From contig CALJEL010000016.1 of assembly GCA_938074335.1 (NCBI GenBank), positions 1-57,073 on the forward strand: a stretch of 57,073 bases of DNA. Direction: 5' to 3'. Origin of the DNA: an uncultured bacterium (GTDB lineage: Bacteria; Nitrospirota; Thermodesulfovibrionia; Thermodesulfovibrionales; CALJEL01). The position numbers and the translations under genes are program-made. Positions 15,544-23,825 of this stretch are shown here, piece after piece (the stretch's first letter is position 1; the number at the start of each line of letters is the position of its first letter). The notes under the pieces are model-generated. The model was not told where the DNA came from. It saw nothing but the letters and a program-made list of their open reading frames with translations, and made no database searches.

Positions 15544-18500
15544 TTATGCAATCACCTTTGCCGGCTCAGCCTGTTTTGTCTTTGTCTTGCCCTTATAAAG
15601 CTTTACTGCAAACATCTTGTAATCTGCCTGGAAGCTAAAGGGATCAAAGGCATCGCGCATTATCATATTGATAAGCTTGTATTCATCAAACCACGGGATG
15701 AATACATAGTCCCACCTCGGACCACCTGTTGCCTTTGTAACGTCCAGGACCTTTGCAGGCAGTTCAATCTTTCCCCTCGGAGATTCCACAATCACGGAAT
15801 CACCATTCTTTATCCCAAGCCTCTTTGCCAGTGCCTCGCTGAGCTCCACATAAGCACCCGGCATTGCCCTGCTGAGTTCAGAGACCCTCGTTGTCATACT
15901 GCCAGAATGCCAGTGCTCTATGACCCGTCCAGTGCATGCACCATATTCATAACCCCTTGTATCAATGATCAGGAGCTCCGAGCCATCTGGTTTTTTGTAA
16001 GAATGTCTTAAACCCGGAAACTCTGCTGGGCTCAAGGCTATGAGCTTGAGGCTATTGCTGTCAGAATCAGGGTCTCCCACGAGGCTTACAGTGTATTTTG
16101 CCACCTCATCAAAGGGAAGGGTACTGTTTTCATCAACCTTCTGGGGATTGAACCTTCTTTCTACAACCTCAACTGTCCTGTATTTTATAAATCCCTTTCC
16201 ATCAAATTTGCATGCCCACCATGGATTTGCCCAGGCAATTGCCCGACCATCCCAGCAGGGGATCTTCTTACCATCCGGTAAATCCACCATACCGTGAATA
16301 AAGGCATTAGAATTATAAAAACTCGCATACCAGCCCTCTGGCAATGCCTCCCTCTTATGATATTCAGAATCTGCCCTCATCTCATTGATATTCTTCTCAA
16401 GCCATGCTCCATAAACAGGATTGAATTCCTTCATATTCTTAATGTAAAAAGCTGTCTTGCCTTCTATATGGGGGTCATAGGGATAGGCATACTGAATGCT
16501 TGAATTGTATTTATCATATCTCTTTCTGATCTCAGGGTCTTTGTGAACCTCCTCAGGGAAGGGAATCCTGTATCCCCAGTTTCTCTCAAGGAGAAGCTCC
16601 CTCTTCATACCGCTGAAGTCATAGCCTGTTCCTTTTGAAAGCTGTCTCAGCTCATCCCAGATATTCCAGGAAAACTTTCTGTTCCAGTCCTTATGCCTTC
16701 CTGCCTCAATGGTCTTTTTAAGCCAGTCCTTACCATCATACTCCTCAGGCCAGAACTGAGATACATGACCTTTTGGTACAATCCCCTTTTCCTCCAGCCT
16801 CCTCATTATACAGGCAAATATGGTGTGATCAGGAAGGGTATTTCCATAAGGTTCAATAACCTGTTTTATAACCTGATATCTTCTCTCAAGATTCCCAAAT
16901 ATAAACTCCTTTTCAAACCAGCTTGATGCTCCAAGCACAATGTCAGAGACCTGTGTGGTGGCATTTGGAAAGGCCTCGAGGGTAACAATAAGAGGCCATG
17001 GTTCGCCCTTCTGAGCAGCACCCATTGCAAGCCTGTACGGCCAGGCATAGGGAAGACTCTGCCCGGCATTCACGGTAGAGATAAATTGAACTTTTATCTG
17101 TCCTGCACCAAGCCTCCTGAACATCTCTACTGTATGAGGACCTGGTTTGTCATGTATCTTTATCTTTTCTGTCTCTGCCTTTATCTCATCTTCTGAAAAT
17201 CCCTTTTTCTTCAGATATTCCGCAGCCCTTTCTTTCCATATCTTTTCCACTGCCTGCCTGTGAAGTGGATTTACCACAAGCCTTCCATAGGGAAGGGCAT
17301 GGCAGAGGGCACCAGGTGCCCTTATCCCACCACAGGCATTTGGCTGACCTGTAAAGCTGAAGGAATGCCTTCCGGGTTTTACAGCCTTACCTGTTATCAA
17401 ATGAAGCATATGCAGTGTGGCATTCGCCCATGTCCCCTGAAGCTTCTGGTTTACACCCATGCACCAGGCAGAAAGCGTATATCCCTCGGCGAACCATCTT
17501 GCTGCAAGCCTTATTGCCTCTGGACCACTCAGTTTCTTCCAGGCCCTTGTTTGTCTGTCATAAAGCAGAGGGGATTCGCCCTCAAATATTATGTCCGATA
17601 CCTTCTCAGGACTGTAATCCTCAAGAAACCTCAGGAATATAGCAAAGCCTTTATAAAGGTCCTTCATTATCTCCTCTTCAGAGGCATATTTCTTCTTTGG
17701 ATCAGGATAGACCTTTCTTGGCGTATTTGTATATGTAAGGTCCCAGACCTCTCCTCTTGTACCTCCATAGCTCGTTTTAATCCATGTCTTCTTTACATCT
17801 TCATGGATTCCAAAGCTCACATGTCTTTCAATAAACTTTTTATCAAGATATTTCCACCTTGCCTCCACAGTACCCTTTTCTACATCATATCTTGCCTCAT
17901 CAAGCTCATGGGTAATTACATAGGCAATGGAATTCAGAAGCACAAGGTCCCTGCCACTTGCAAAGGGTAGCCATAGGTCTGCTATTGTGCCAGAACGGGT
18001 CTTTCTTGGATCAGCAAGTATAACCCTGACTTTATCAGGAGCCTTCTGTTTTAAGGCGGCCATCCTGTTAAATATTATTGGATGTGCTTCTGCTGTATTA
18101 TTGCCAATAATAAAGAATGTATCTGCATGTTTGCCGAAATCAGGATCAGGCACATCTATATCATCAAGTGAACCATAGGGCTCATCCTTACCAAAAGTAT
18201 AGAGATAGCCCACCACTGCAGAGGCCATACACATCCTTGGCTGACCCTCAATAGAATTATTAGCAAGCATTCCTCCACCTTTGAAGACCTTATTCATTAC
18301 ATGGGTCTCCTCAGTGCCAAGCTGACCACTTCCGTAAAAGGCTACACTAAACCTTCCATGCTCTTTTACAGATTTTTCCACTGCAGTAGCAACAAACTCT
18401 ATTGCCTCCTCCCAGGGTATCTCAACAAAGTTTTCTTTAAGGTCAATCTCAGAGGGTTTCATTCCCTTAGGGTCTTTTGTCGTCTTTCCCTGAAGAACCC

Positions 18501-18873
18501 TTGGAGAATTCTTCAGGTCAGGCTTTCCGGTCTTAGGGTTGATCCATTCCTTTCTTATAAGGGCACCCCTTGGTCTTTCCTTATAGGCGATCGCCTTATG
18601 GAGATAAAATCCCTTTGTACATAGAACTCCCCTGTTTACAGGACTTTTGAGGTCACCTTTCAGGCTCAGGACCTTAAGGACCTTTCCTGAATCATCCACC
18701 TCACAATCAGCCACTATTGTACATCCTACTGCACAAAACCTACATTGACCAACTGGTATCGTCTTTACAGGAAAGGGGGCTGCAAGGACCTTTAATGGAC
18801 TCTCAATACCTGCTGCAGAGGCAGCTGCTACTATTGCACTTGTCTTAAGAAATTCCCTTCTGCTGAGTTTCAT
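15544..18873 (-). CDS. napA: NapA-type periplasmic nitrate reductase, enlarged
   Basis: This is a molybdopterin oxidoreductase of 1109 residues, larger than usual NapA (about 750-930). It starts with a Tat signal (SRREFLK). The [4Fe-4S] ligands are C44, C47, C51 and C85 (CxxCxxxC spacing). The segment GSGQ..., RMCMASAVVGYLYTFGKDEP places Cys215 as the molybdenum ligand, exactly as in NapA, and AEAHPI follows. Insertions relative to NapA are visible at about 108-147 and 330-420. Nitrate is the likely substrate given napGHD and the nitrite reductase nearby. A different oxyanion cannot be excluded because of the insertions. Confidence 0.85.
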   Translation of the reverse strand: MKLSRREFLKTSAIVAAASAAGIESPLKVLAAPFPVKTIPVGQCRFCAVGCTIVADCEVDDSGKVLKVLSLKGDLKSPVNRGVLCTKGFYLHKAIAYKERPRGALIRKEWINPKTGKPDLKNSPRVLQGKTTKDPKGMKPSEIDLKENFVEIPWEEAIEFVATAVEKSVKEHGRFSVAFYGSGQLGTEETHVMNKVFKGGGMLANNSIEGQPRMCMASAVVGYLYTFGKDEPYGSLDDIDVPDPDFGKHADTFFIIGNNTAEAHPIIFNRMAALKQKAPDKVRVILADPRKTRSGTIADLWLPFASGRDLVLLNSIAYVITHELDEARYDVEKGTVEARWKYLDKKFIERHVSFGIHEDVKKTWIKTSYGGTRGEVWDLTYTNTPRKVYPDPKKKYASEEEIMKDLYKGFAIFLRFLEDYSPEKVSDIIFEGESPLLYDRQTRAWKKLSGPEAIRLAARWFAEGYTLSAWCMGVNQKLQGTWANATLHMLHLITGKAVKPGRHSFSFTGQPNACGGIRAPGALCHALPYGRLVVNPLHRQAVEKIWKERAAEYLKKKGFSEDEIKAETEKIKIHDKPGPHTVEMFRRLGAGQIKVQFISTVNAGQSLPYAWPYRLAMGAAQKGEPWPLIVTLEAFPNATTQVSDIVLGASSWFEKEFIFGNLERRYQVIKQVIEPYGNTLPDHTIFACIMRRLEEKGIVPKGHVSQFWPEEYDGKDWLKKTIEAGRHKDWNRKFSWNIWDELRQLSKGTGYDFSGMKRELLLERNWGYRIPFPEEVHKDPEIRKRYDKYNSSIQYAYPYDPHIEGKTAFYIKNMKEFNPVYGAWLEKNINEMRADSEYHKREALPEGWYASFYNSNAFIHGMVDLPDGKKIPCWDGRAIAWANPWWACKFDGKGFIKYRTVEVVERRFNPQKVDENSTLPFDEVAKYTVSLVGDPDSDSNSLKLIALSPAEFPGLRHSYKKPDGSELLIIDTRGYEYGACTGRVIEHWHSGSMTTRVSELSRAMPGAYVELSEALAKRLGIKNGDSVIVESPRGKIELPAKVLDVTKATGGPRWDYVFIPWFDEYKLINMIMRDAFDPFSFQADYKMFAVKLYKGKTKTKQAEPAKVIA

Positions 18874-19373
18874 TTCTTTACCTCCTTAATTGAAGGTTTT
18901 ATTGAATAGCTCATTGCACCAACTTTATCACCGGCAGGTGAATAGTCTCCATTTGCAGCTACTGCCATTACTGTAAAAACTACATCTGTCTTTTCAGAGG
19001 GAGCCTGCCATTGAAAGACCCATCTTCTTGATTCATTTCCCTCCTGTGTATGGGTGAGAAATCCATTAATAAGCTGGGTAGTCTTCTTATCCTTAACAAG
19101 TAATTTGCCGGCTGATACCTCAAGGCTGAAGCCACCTTTACTCTCACTCATGCTTTCAAGGTCTGAGTTTACAACAACTGTCATTGTGTATATCTTACGC
19201 GGGACATAAGAAGTCGGTATTCCTTCAATCTTTACGAGCTCAGGAATTATCTCTCCTTCATGACAGCTCAGGCATTCCATATTGGGAGAGCTGTTTCTGT
19301 GACCATAACTGTATGAGATCACCAGGCCAGAAAAAAGAAAGCTCAAAAGAAAGATTATTAATGCCTTCTTCAT
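18870..19373 (-). CDS. Monohaem cytochrome c with Reeler/anchor-V-like domain
   Basis: The 167-residue protein has a signal peptide (about 1-24), one haem motif CLSCH near residue 35, and a beta-rich remainder resembling Reeler or choice-of-anchor V domains (YVPRKIYTMTVVVNS, then a GGFSLEV strand and a GD.SPAGDKVGA end). Its stop overlaps the napA start by 4 nt. Its place between the nitrite and nitrate reductases suggests an electron carrier or a scaffold that replaces NapB. That role is inference, and the domain resemblance is moderate. Confidence 0.75.
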   Translation of the reverse strand: MKKALIIFLLSFLFSGLVISYSYGHRNSSPNMECLSCHEGEIIPELVKIEGIPTSYVPRKIYTMTVVVNSDLESMSESKGGFSLEVSAGKLLVKDKKTTQLINGFLTHTQEGNESRRWVFQWQAPSEKTDVVFTVMAVAANGDYSPAGDKVGAMSYSIKPSIKEVKK

Positions 19374-19391
19374 GACCTTTCTCCTTTTAAA

Positions 19392-19416
19392 AGGGCGGTG
19401 CCAGTGGCATCGCCCT
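19392..19416 (-). terminator. Hairpin between onr and the monohaem cytochrome
   Basis: An 11-bp stem (19392-19402 with 19406-19416, one G-T pair) with a 3-nt loop is followed in the transcription direction by TTTT. It lies 6 nt after the nitrite reductase stop and probably attenuates read-through into the rest of the operon. Confidence 0.65.
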
Positions 19417-19422
19417 AATTCA

Positions 19423-21069
19423 TTATTTTTGCAGCGTCTTTGCTGCTATTGCCTCATTGAGGAGCTTTATGCCCTTCTGTGATTCATCAACAGACATTGT
19501 AAGTGATTCCCTTGCCATATCTGGGTTATGGAAACCATCTGAGTTTTCTGCTGTCCAGAACTCCCAGAGTATATGGGCCCTTAGGTGCTGGTCCTGCGCC
19601 TTCTTGATGGTCTCTTCATCAACCCCTGCCTTCTTTGCTTCAACAATCTTGTCAATCAATGCTGAAAGCCAGAACTCTGCCTTGCGCATCCTACCTTTTG
19701 TATAAGCCTTTATGGAATCAATAACATATCTTGCCTGCTCCTCTGTCCAATTACTGTGGCATCTGAGACAGGTCTCCTTGAGCTGAACTCTCGGCGTTAC
19801 AGCAAAATGAGAGGTATAGACCTTTCCTGTCTTTTTGTCCTTTACCTTTGGAGTATGACAGTCATTACATCCAACACCTGCCTTTGAGTGTTTTGAGTTA
19901 TAGAATGCCTCTGCCTCGGGGTGCTGTGCCTTCCAGAGCAGTCCACCTGTCAAAGCATGTTTAAAGTCAAGGAAATGAACCTTGTTAACATAATGGTCAT
20001 AAAGTTCGAAAACATCCTTATATGGGAAGTGGTTTGTCCTTCTGTCTGCCATTGTTACTGTATATTTTGATGTATCTGGATTTGTCGGGTCATAACCAGG
20101 GTTACAGTTATACTCCACATGGCACTGTCCGCACTGAAGCCTTGTATCGTACCTGTCAAGAAGGGCAATCTTCCTTGTATAACCCCTCACACCAAGATCA
20201 ATTACCTTTATTCCTGTTCTCTTTGAGTCCTTATGCCAGAGGGTATCTCCATCAGGTCTTGTAAGAGCATCTATTAAGGCATCTCTTACAATCCTTGGCT
20301 TTGCTGCATGGGGATCGTGGCAGACAAAACAGTTAAGTCCATGCTGAAGATTCTTTGCAAACTCAGGAACAAATGAGGTTCTTGACCATTTTGCGCCTCT
20401 ATCAGGGTCACCCATGTAGGCCCAGTCAAGAATTTGATCCTGAGTCTTGCACTGCAGACAAACAGGGTTTGCTGCTGCTGCAGTCTGCGGAAGGAATGCC
20501 TTATGCTCCTTTGTATCTGGTTTTGTATCCATGAGCACATCCCATGCCTTGCCGCCTTCAAGGACATATTGCCAGCCATTTTTGGGCTGGAACCTTCCAC
20601 CATAGGCTCTGTCAACTACAAGGTGGTCTATGAGCATCCATTTGTGGCTTCTTGTAAGTGCATGCTCTTTTGTGAAGCCATGTCCCATCATTAGCTTATC
20701 CCAAAAAGGGTTTGGAGACCTGTTTGTAAGCTGTGACTTTTCATCCCTTGCTGGTCTGTGATAAGCCTCTTTCATAAAACTTTCATACTGCTCCTTGTGA
20801 CACTGCCCGCATGCCTCCCAGCTCATATCAGTAACAGGCCTTGTCTCTGGTCCAGGAGATTTTAGATGTTTTTCAAGACCACTGTGACAGTTGACACAAT
20901 TTACCTTTGAATGTTTACCCATGGTGTGGAGCTCCTTAACAGGCCCATGGCACATGTAGCAGTTCTCTACATTCACGGGCTTTTCCTTTGGAGCTGCCTT
21001 CACTGAGCCAGTATAGGCTGTTAAAGCCAGACACGTTAAAACAATGAATATCCAGACACCTCTCTTCAT
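19423..21069 (-). CDS. onr: Octahaem cytochrome c nitrite reductase (ONR/TvNiR-type)
   Basis: The 548-residue exported protein would reduce nitrite to ammonium in the periplasm. Eight haem motifs are visible, at residues 37, 58, 87, 204, 247, 313, 401 and 434. The fourth is CLQCK (204-208), the lysine-ligated catalytic haem of NrfA and octahaem nitrite reductases. CGQCHVEY puts the active-site Tyr at 320, and AQHPE puts the active-site His at 383. NrfA has five haems, so the count favours the TvNiR group over NrfA. Hydroxylamine oxidoreductases lack the CxxCK haem. I chose the ATG at 21069 because GGAGG is 5 nt upstream. It is the first gene of the operon. Confidence 0.92.
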   Translation of the reverse strand: MKRGVWIFIVLTCLALTAYTGSVKAAPKEKPVNVENCYMCHGPVKELHTMGKHSKVNCVNCHSGLEKHLKSPGPETRPVTDMSWEACGQCHKEQYESFMKEAYHRPARDEKSQLTNRSPNPFWDKLMMGHGFTKEHALTRSHKWMLIDHLVVDRAYGGRFQPKNGWQYVLEGGKAWDVLMDTKPDTKEHKAFLPQTAAAANPVCLQCKTQDQILDWAYMGDPDRGAKWSRTSFVPEFAKNLQHGLNCFVCHDPHAAKPRIVRDALIDALTRPDGDTLWHKDSKRTGIKVIDLGVRGYTRKIALLDRYDTRLQCGQCHVEYNCNPGYDPTNPDTSKYTVTMADRRTNHFPYKDVFELYDHYVNKVHFLDFKHALTGGLLWKAQHPEAEAFYNSKHSKAGVGCNDCHTPKVKDKKTGKVYTSHFAVTPRVQLKETCLRCHSNWTEEQARYVIDSIKAYTKGRMRKAEFWLSALIDKIVEAKKAGVDEETIKKAQDQHLRAHILWEFWTAENSDGFHNPDMARESLTMSVDESQKGIKLLNEAIAAKTLQK

Positions 21070-21123
21070 AAAAACCTCCATCAAAATGGCTCTCCATTGC
21101 CCAAAGGGCGTCTAATAAATGCT

Positions 21124-21147
21124 ATCATAAAGTAAAGTAAAGTAAAG
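21124..21147 (-). promoter_or_regulatory. Candidate nap/onr promoter with CTTTA repeat
   Basis: On the minus strand four copies of the pentamer CTTTA (21147-21128) run directly into TATGAT (21129-21124), a plausible -10 hexamer about 55 nt before the onr ATG. The repeat would therefore fill the spacer between -35 and -10. No good -35 is visible, which would fit an activator-dependent promoter. Confidence 0.4.
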
Positions 21148-21233
21148 TTAGGGTTAATAGGTGTTAATTTTCTGTTAAAAATAGAGCCCCATTTTTCCTT
21201 TTGAGGTTGTTACAGTCTATTTATTGATATACA

Positions 21234-21520
21234 ATGAAGCATGAAAGGTTATTAAAAATAGAAGACCTGCCAAGATATACCTACGAAGACTACAGGCTCT
21301 GGGAAGGTAGATTGGAGCTTATTAATGGAATATAAAATACCGCATATGTGAGGCTATGAAGGTAAAATACTGTGTGATCGTTGATATAGAGCTGAATATC
21401 GCTGAGGTATATGAACTCAAAAAAGAACATTATACAAAGATAAAAGAGGCAAGGGATGAGATAATCCATTTTGACCTCGGTGAGTACAGCATTAACTTTG
21501 ACTTCTCAAAGATATGGTAA
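21234..21520 (+). pseudogene. Uma2-family nuclease remnant with central deletion
   Basis: The first part (21234-21335) translates to a short protein with YTYEDYRLWEGRLELINGI, the N-terminus of Uma2 (DUF820) PD-(D/E)XK proteins. A stop follows at once. The second part (21356-21520) encodes YCVIVDIELNIAEVYEL ... FDFSKIW, the C-terminus of the same family. The central region with the catalytic residues, about 100 residues, is missing. This is a decayed gene upstream of and divergent from onr. Confidence 0.75.
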
Positions 21521-21532
21521 AAATAAGGCTTT

Positions 21533-23155
21533 CTACCTTCTGCTCCAGTAAGGACTTTTAATATCCTCAAAGGCAGAAAGGGCTGCGAGGGAACCCTGAG
21601 AGACTGCAACGACTATCTGCTTAACGCCACCTGTAATATCTCCTGCAGCATAAACATAGGGCATAGATGTCCTCATATGTTGATCCACGACTATATACCC
21701 CTGTTCATCAAGTTTAAGGCCAAGCATATTTGCAACCCTGTTATTGGGCTCATAGCCTATTGCTATGAAGACACCATCAACAGGGATCTCTCTCACAGAG
21801 CCATCAATATTGTTTTTTATCTTAACTGACTTAACTACCTTATCACCGCTTATCTCGATGACCTCTGAATTCCATAATACCGGGATATTCGCAGTCTTGA
21901 GGCTTTGCTGCAACCTCATCTCTGCCCTGAACTGATCCCGCCTGTGGACAACGGTTACATCTGCGCCAAGGGAATGAAGGTAAATTGCAAAGGTAAGGGC
22001 AGTGTTTCCACCACCAATAACTATGACCTTTTTGCCATCCTTAAAGAGATAACCGTCGCATTCAGCACAATAACTCACACCCCTTCCATAAAACCTCTTC
22101 TCACCGGGGACATCAAGCCTCTTGTTCATGGCACCAGTTGCAATTATTATTGCCTTTGAAATATAAGTTGCCCTGCTGGTCTTTACATAAAATTCACTGT
22201 CCTTTCTGTGTATGTCCTTCACATCTTCTCCGGTATGTATCTTTGCATACTGCGCAGCATGCTGTACAAGAAGCTCCACAAGGGTCTTGCCTGGTATCCT
22301 TGCAAATCCAGGATAGTTCTCCACAACAGGTGTTATTGCCACCTGTCCACCCAGGGCTGTCTTTTCAAGGACCACTGTCCTCAGACCTGCCCTCTCTGCA
22401 TAAATAGCAGCACTGAGGCCTGCTGGTCCGCCACCGATTATTACAAGATCCTTCTTTATGGGTTCTGATGGGACCTCAGTATATTCAAACTTAATTCCCT
22501 CATGAGGTGCCTCTGGATTAAGAAGGGAGTTTATAAAATCATCCTCAGACTCAACACCTGGTGCCGTGAGGATGTCATTTATATAGGTCTGGGGGACAGA
22601 TACTATGCCGAGCTCAAGGGCGATGTCCTTATTCTCATAGATCTCTATAATCTCAACACCTACAAATTCTTTTTTCGCAATCGCAGCAGAGACGGCATAA
22701 CTTACCTGCTGGGGGCAGTAAGGACAGAGCGGACTCACATAAACCTTTATATCTCTTTTTTCCTTGAGTTTCATCAACTTCTTAAGGGATTTATCAGAAA
22801 GCACAGTACTTCCGGTGGAGGCCATGATAATGGTCATTATAAGGGAACGGCCCTCCTCTCCTACAGGTGCACCTGTAAAGCGGATATTATATTTATCAGG
22901 TGCTATAAGAAGGGTTGGTGAGCGAAGGACATTCCTTTCTTTTGATTTTTCATCTCCTATGGTATAAAAGGCTGGTTTAATCTTTGAAGAAAGCTCTCCA
23001 AGAACTGTCAGTAACTCCCTTGCAGCATTGTTAAAGGCGTCATTAATACCCTCTTTTGTGAAGACCTCAATGAGGACTTCTTCTTGGAGATCCCTGAAGG
23101 CATCCCTCAGGACATTCTTTATATCCTCTGTAATCAATTCCCTTTTCTCTGACAT
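21533..23155 (-). CDS. AhpF-like flavoprotein disulfide reductase
   Basis: The 540-residue protein has an N-terminal helical part, a glutaredoxin/PDO-like domain with VYVSPLCPYCPQQV (CPYC redox site), and a C-terminal thioredoxin-reductase module with GGGPAGLSAAIYAERAG (FAD), CAECDGYLFKDG (redox cysteines), GGGNTAL (NAD(P)H) and AAGDITGG. This matches the architecture of AhpF, which reduces peroxiredoxin AhpC. It could equally reduce a glutaredoxin-like protein. The frame stays open to 23551 through repeat DNA, but I chose the ATG at 23155 because the upstream part encodes repeat and octamer tract. Confidence 0.85.
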   Translation of the reverse strand: MSEKRELITEDIKNVLRDAFRDLQEEVLIEVFTKEGINDAFNNAARELLTVLGELSSKIKPAFYTIGDEKSKERNVLRSPTLLIAPDKYNIRFTGAPVGEEGRSLIMTIIMASTGSTVLSDKSLKKLMKLKEKRDIKVYVSPLCPYCPQQVSYAVSAAIAKKEFVGVEIIEIYENKDIALELGIVSVPQTYINDILTAPGVESEDDFINSLLNPEAPHEGIKFEYTEVPSEPIKKDLVIIGGGPAGLSAAIYAERAGLRTVVLEKTALGGQVAITPVVENYPGFARIPGKTLVELLVQHAAQYAKIHTGEDVKDIHRKDSEFYVKTSRATYISKAIIIATGAMNKRLDVPGEKRFYGRGVSYCAECDGYLFKDGKKVIVIGGGNTALTFAIYLHSLGADVTVVHRRDQFRAEMRLQQSLKTANIPVLWNSEVIEISGDKVVKSVKIKNNIDGSVREIPVDGVFIAIGYEPNNRVANMLGLKLDEQGYIVVDQHMRTSMPYVYAAGDITGGVKQIVVAVSQGSLAALSAFEDIKSPYWSRR

Positions 23156-23241
23156 AGGAGCTGTCTTTTTAAAGCTTACATTATAATTCTTTTTCAGGTC
23201 AATCAGAAAGAAAACACCGCAATCTGCCAATAGAAATTTAT

Positions 23242-23386
23242 AATAAACCTTCAATAAAAACTGGCAGGCTGCCCATATTTCGGGGTTCACGGACTGAAGC
23301 TTGTCTTCAGTCCGTGCTCTAAAGGCAATACCAGCACCCCAGAAAATCTGACGATTTTCTGGGGACCCCGCCTGCGACACCTTAAT
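23242..23386 (-). repeat. Dispersed two-hairpin repeat, copy 3
   Basis: This 145-nt element is the reverse complement of copy 1. Hairpin II pairs CACGGACTGAAG (23288-23299) with CTTCAGTCCGTG (23305-23316). Compared with copy 1, two stem positions differ and both are compensated on the other arm. Hairpin I (near 23337-23364) is identical in stem to copy 1. It lies upstream of the AhpF-like gene and next to the octamer tract. Confidence 0.88.
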
Positions 23387-23497
23387 AGAGCGACAGTGCG
23401 ACAGAGCGACAGCTTTTAGTGCGACAGAACGACAGAGCGACAGCGTTGTCGCACTATCGCACTGTCGCACTGTAGCACTGTAGCACTGTCGCTCTAT
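23385..23497. repeat. Inverted arrays of GCGACAG(A/T) octamers
   Basis: About six degenerate GCGACAGA/T units are followed by about six units of the complementary type (CTGTCGCA, CTGTAGCA). The two ends form a perfect 15-bp inverted repeat (23385-23399 with 23483-23497). The region would fold into a long imperfect hairpin. Similar short octamer tracts are seen beside other repeats in the window. Confidence 0.8.
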
Positions 23498-23566
23498 AGT
23501 GAAAACATTCCACATCAGCCACTCTAATCCCTGATGAGGCTTGTACATCATAAATTCATTTTCAGG

Positions 23567-23572
23567 TATAAT
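23567..23572 (+). promoter_or_regulatory. Perfect -10 hexamer 6 nt before an ATG
   Basis: TATAAT is followed after 6 nt by the ATG of the small membrane protein, with no Shine-Dalgarno sequence. The expected transcription start coincides with the ATG, so a leaderless mRNA is likely. No close -35 match is seen at 17 nt. Confidence 0.5.
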
Positions 23573-23578
23573 ATCTCT

Positions 23579-23824
23579 ATGGAAAAACTTGGTCTCATAG
23601 CCGGGCTCTTTAATCTTGCCTTTATACTGAACCTGCCATCAGGTTTCCTGAGAGGCAGGGCAAAAAAATTCTCTCCTCGGTGGTTTCTCTTTATACACCT
23701 TCCCATACCTTTTATTGCCTTTGCAAGGATATTCTCCCATATAGAGCTTAAATATATACCCCTTTTTATCCTTTCATCAATCCTTGGTCAGATAATAGGC
23801 AGTAAACTCAGATTTGAGGTGTGA
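23579..23824 (+). CDS. Conserved small membrane protein
   Basis: The 81-residue protein has three hydrophobic helices and the pattern LNLPSGFLRGRAKKFSPRW followed by FIHLPIPFIAFAR and ILGQIIGSKL. I know similar short membrane proteins of unknown function from other anaerobes but cannot name a family. I chose the ATG at 23579 instead of the longer frame from 23534 because of the -10 hexamer and protein pattern. Its stop overlaps the Shine-Dalgarno region of the HEPN gene. Confidence 0.7.
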   Translation: MEKLGLIAGLFNLAFILNLPSGFLRGRAKKFSPRWFLFIHLPIPFIAFARIFSHIELKYIPLFILSSILGQIIGSKLRFEV

Positions 23825-23825
23825 T

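Noticed and set aside
17260-17970. 236-residue frame antisense to napA
   Set aside because: It has no family pattern and lies wholly inside a strongly supported gene.
19423-21069. Hydroxylamine oxidoreductase (HAO) for the octahaem protein
   Set aside because: The CxxCK catalytic haem and the CGQCHVEY and AQHPE segments fit nitrite reductases; HAO has a tyrosine-crosslinked CxxCH P460 haem.
21223-21235. FNR-type site upstream of onr
   Set aside because: ATTGATATACAAT is palindromic only in its outer bases and lacks the TTGAT-N4-ATCAA spacing.
23156-23551. Open frame that would extend the AhpF-like protein by 132 residues
   Set aside because: The extension translates repeat copy 3 and the octamer tract, and the protein family pattern begins at the ATG at 23155.
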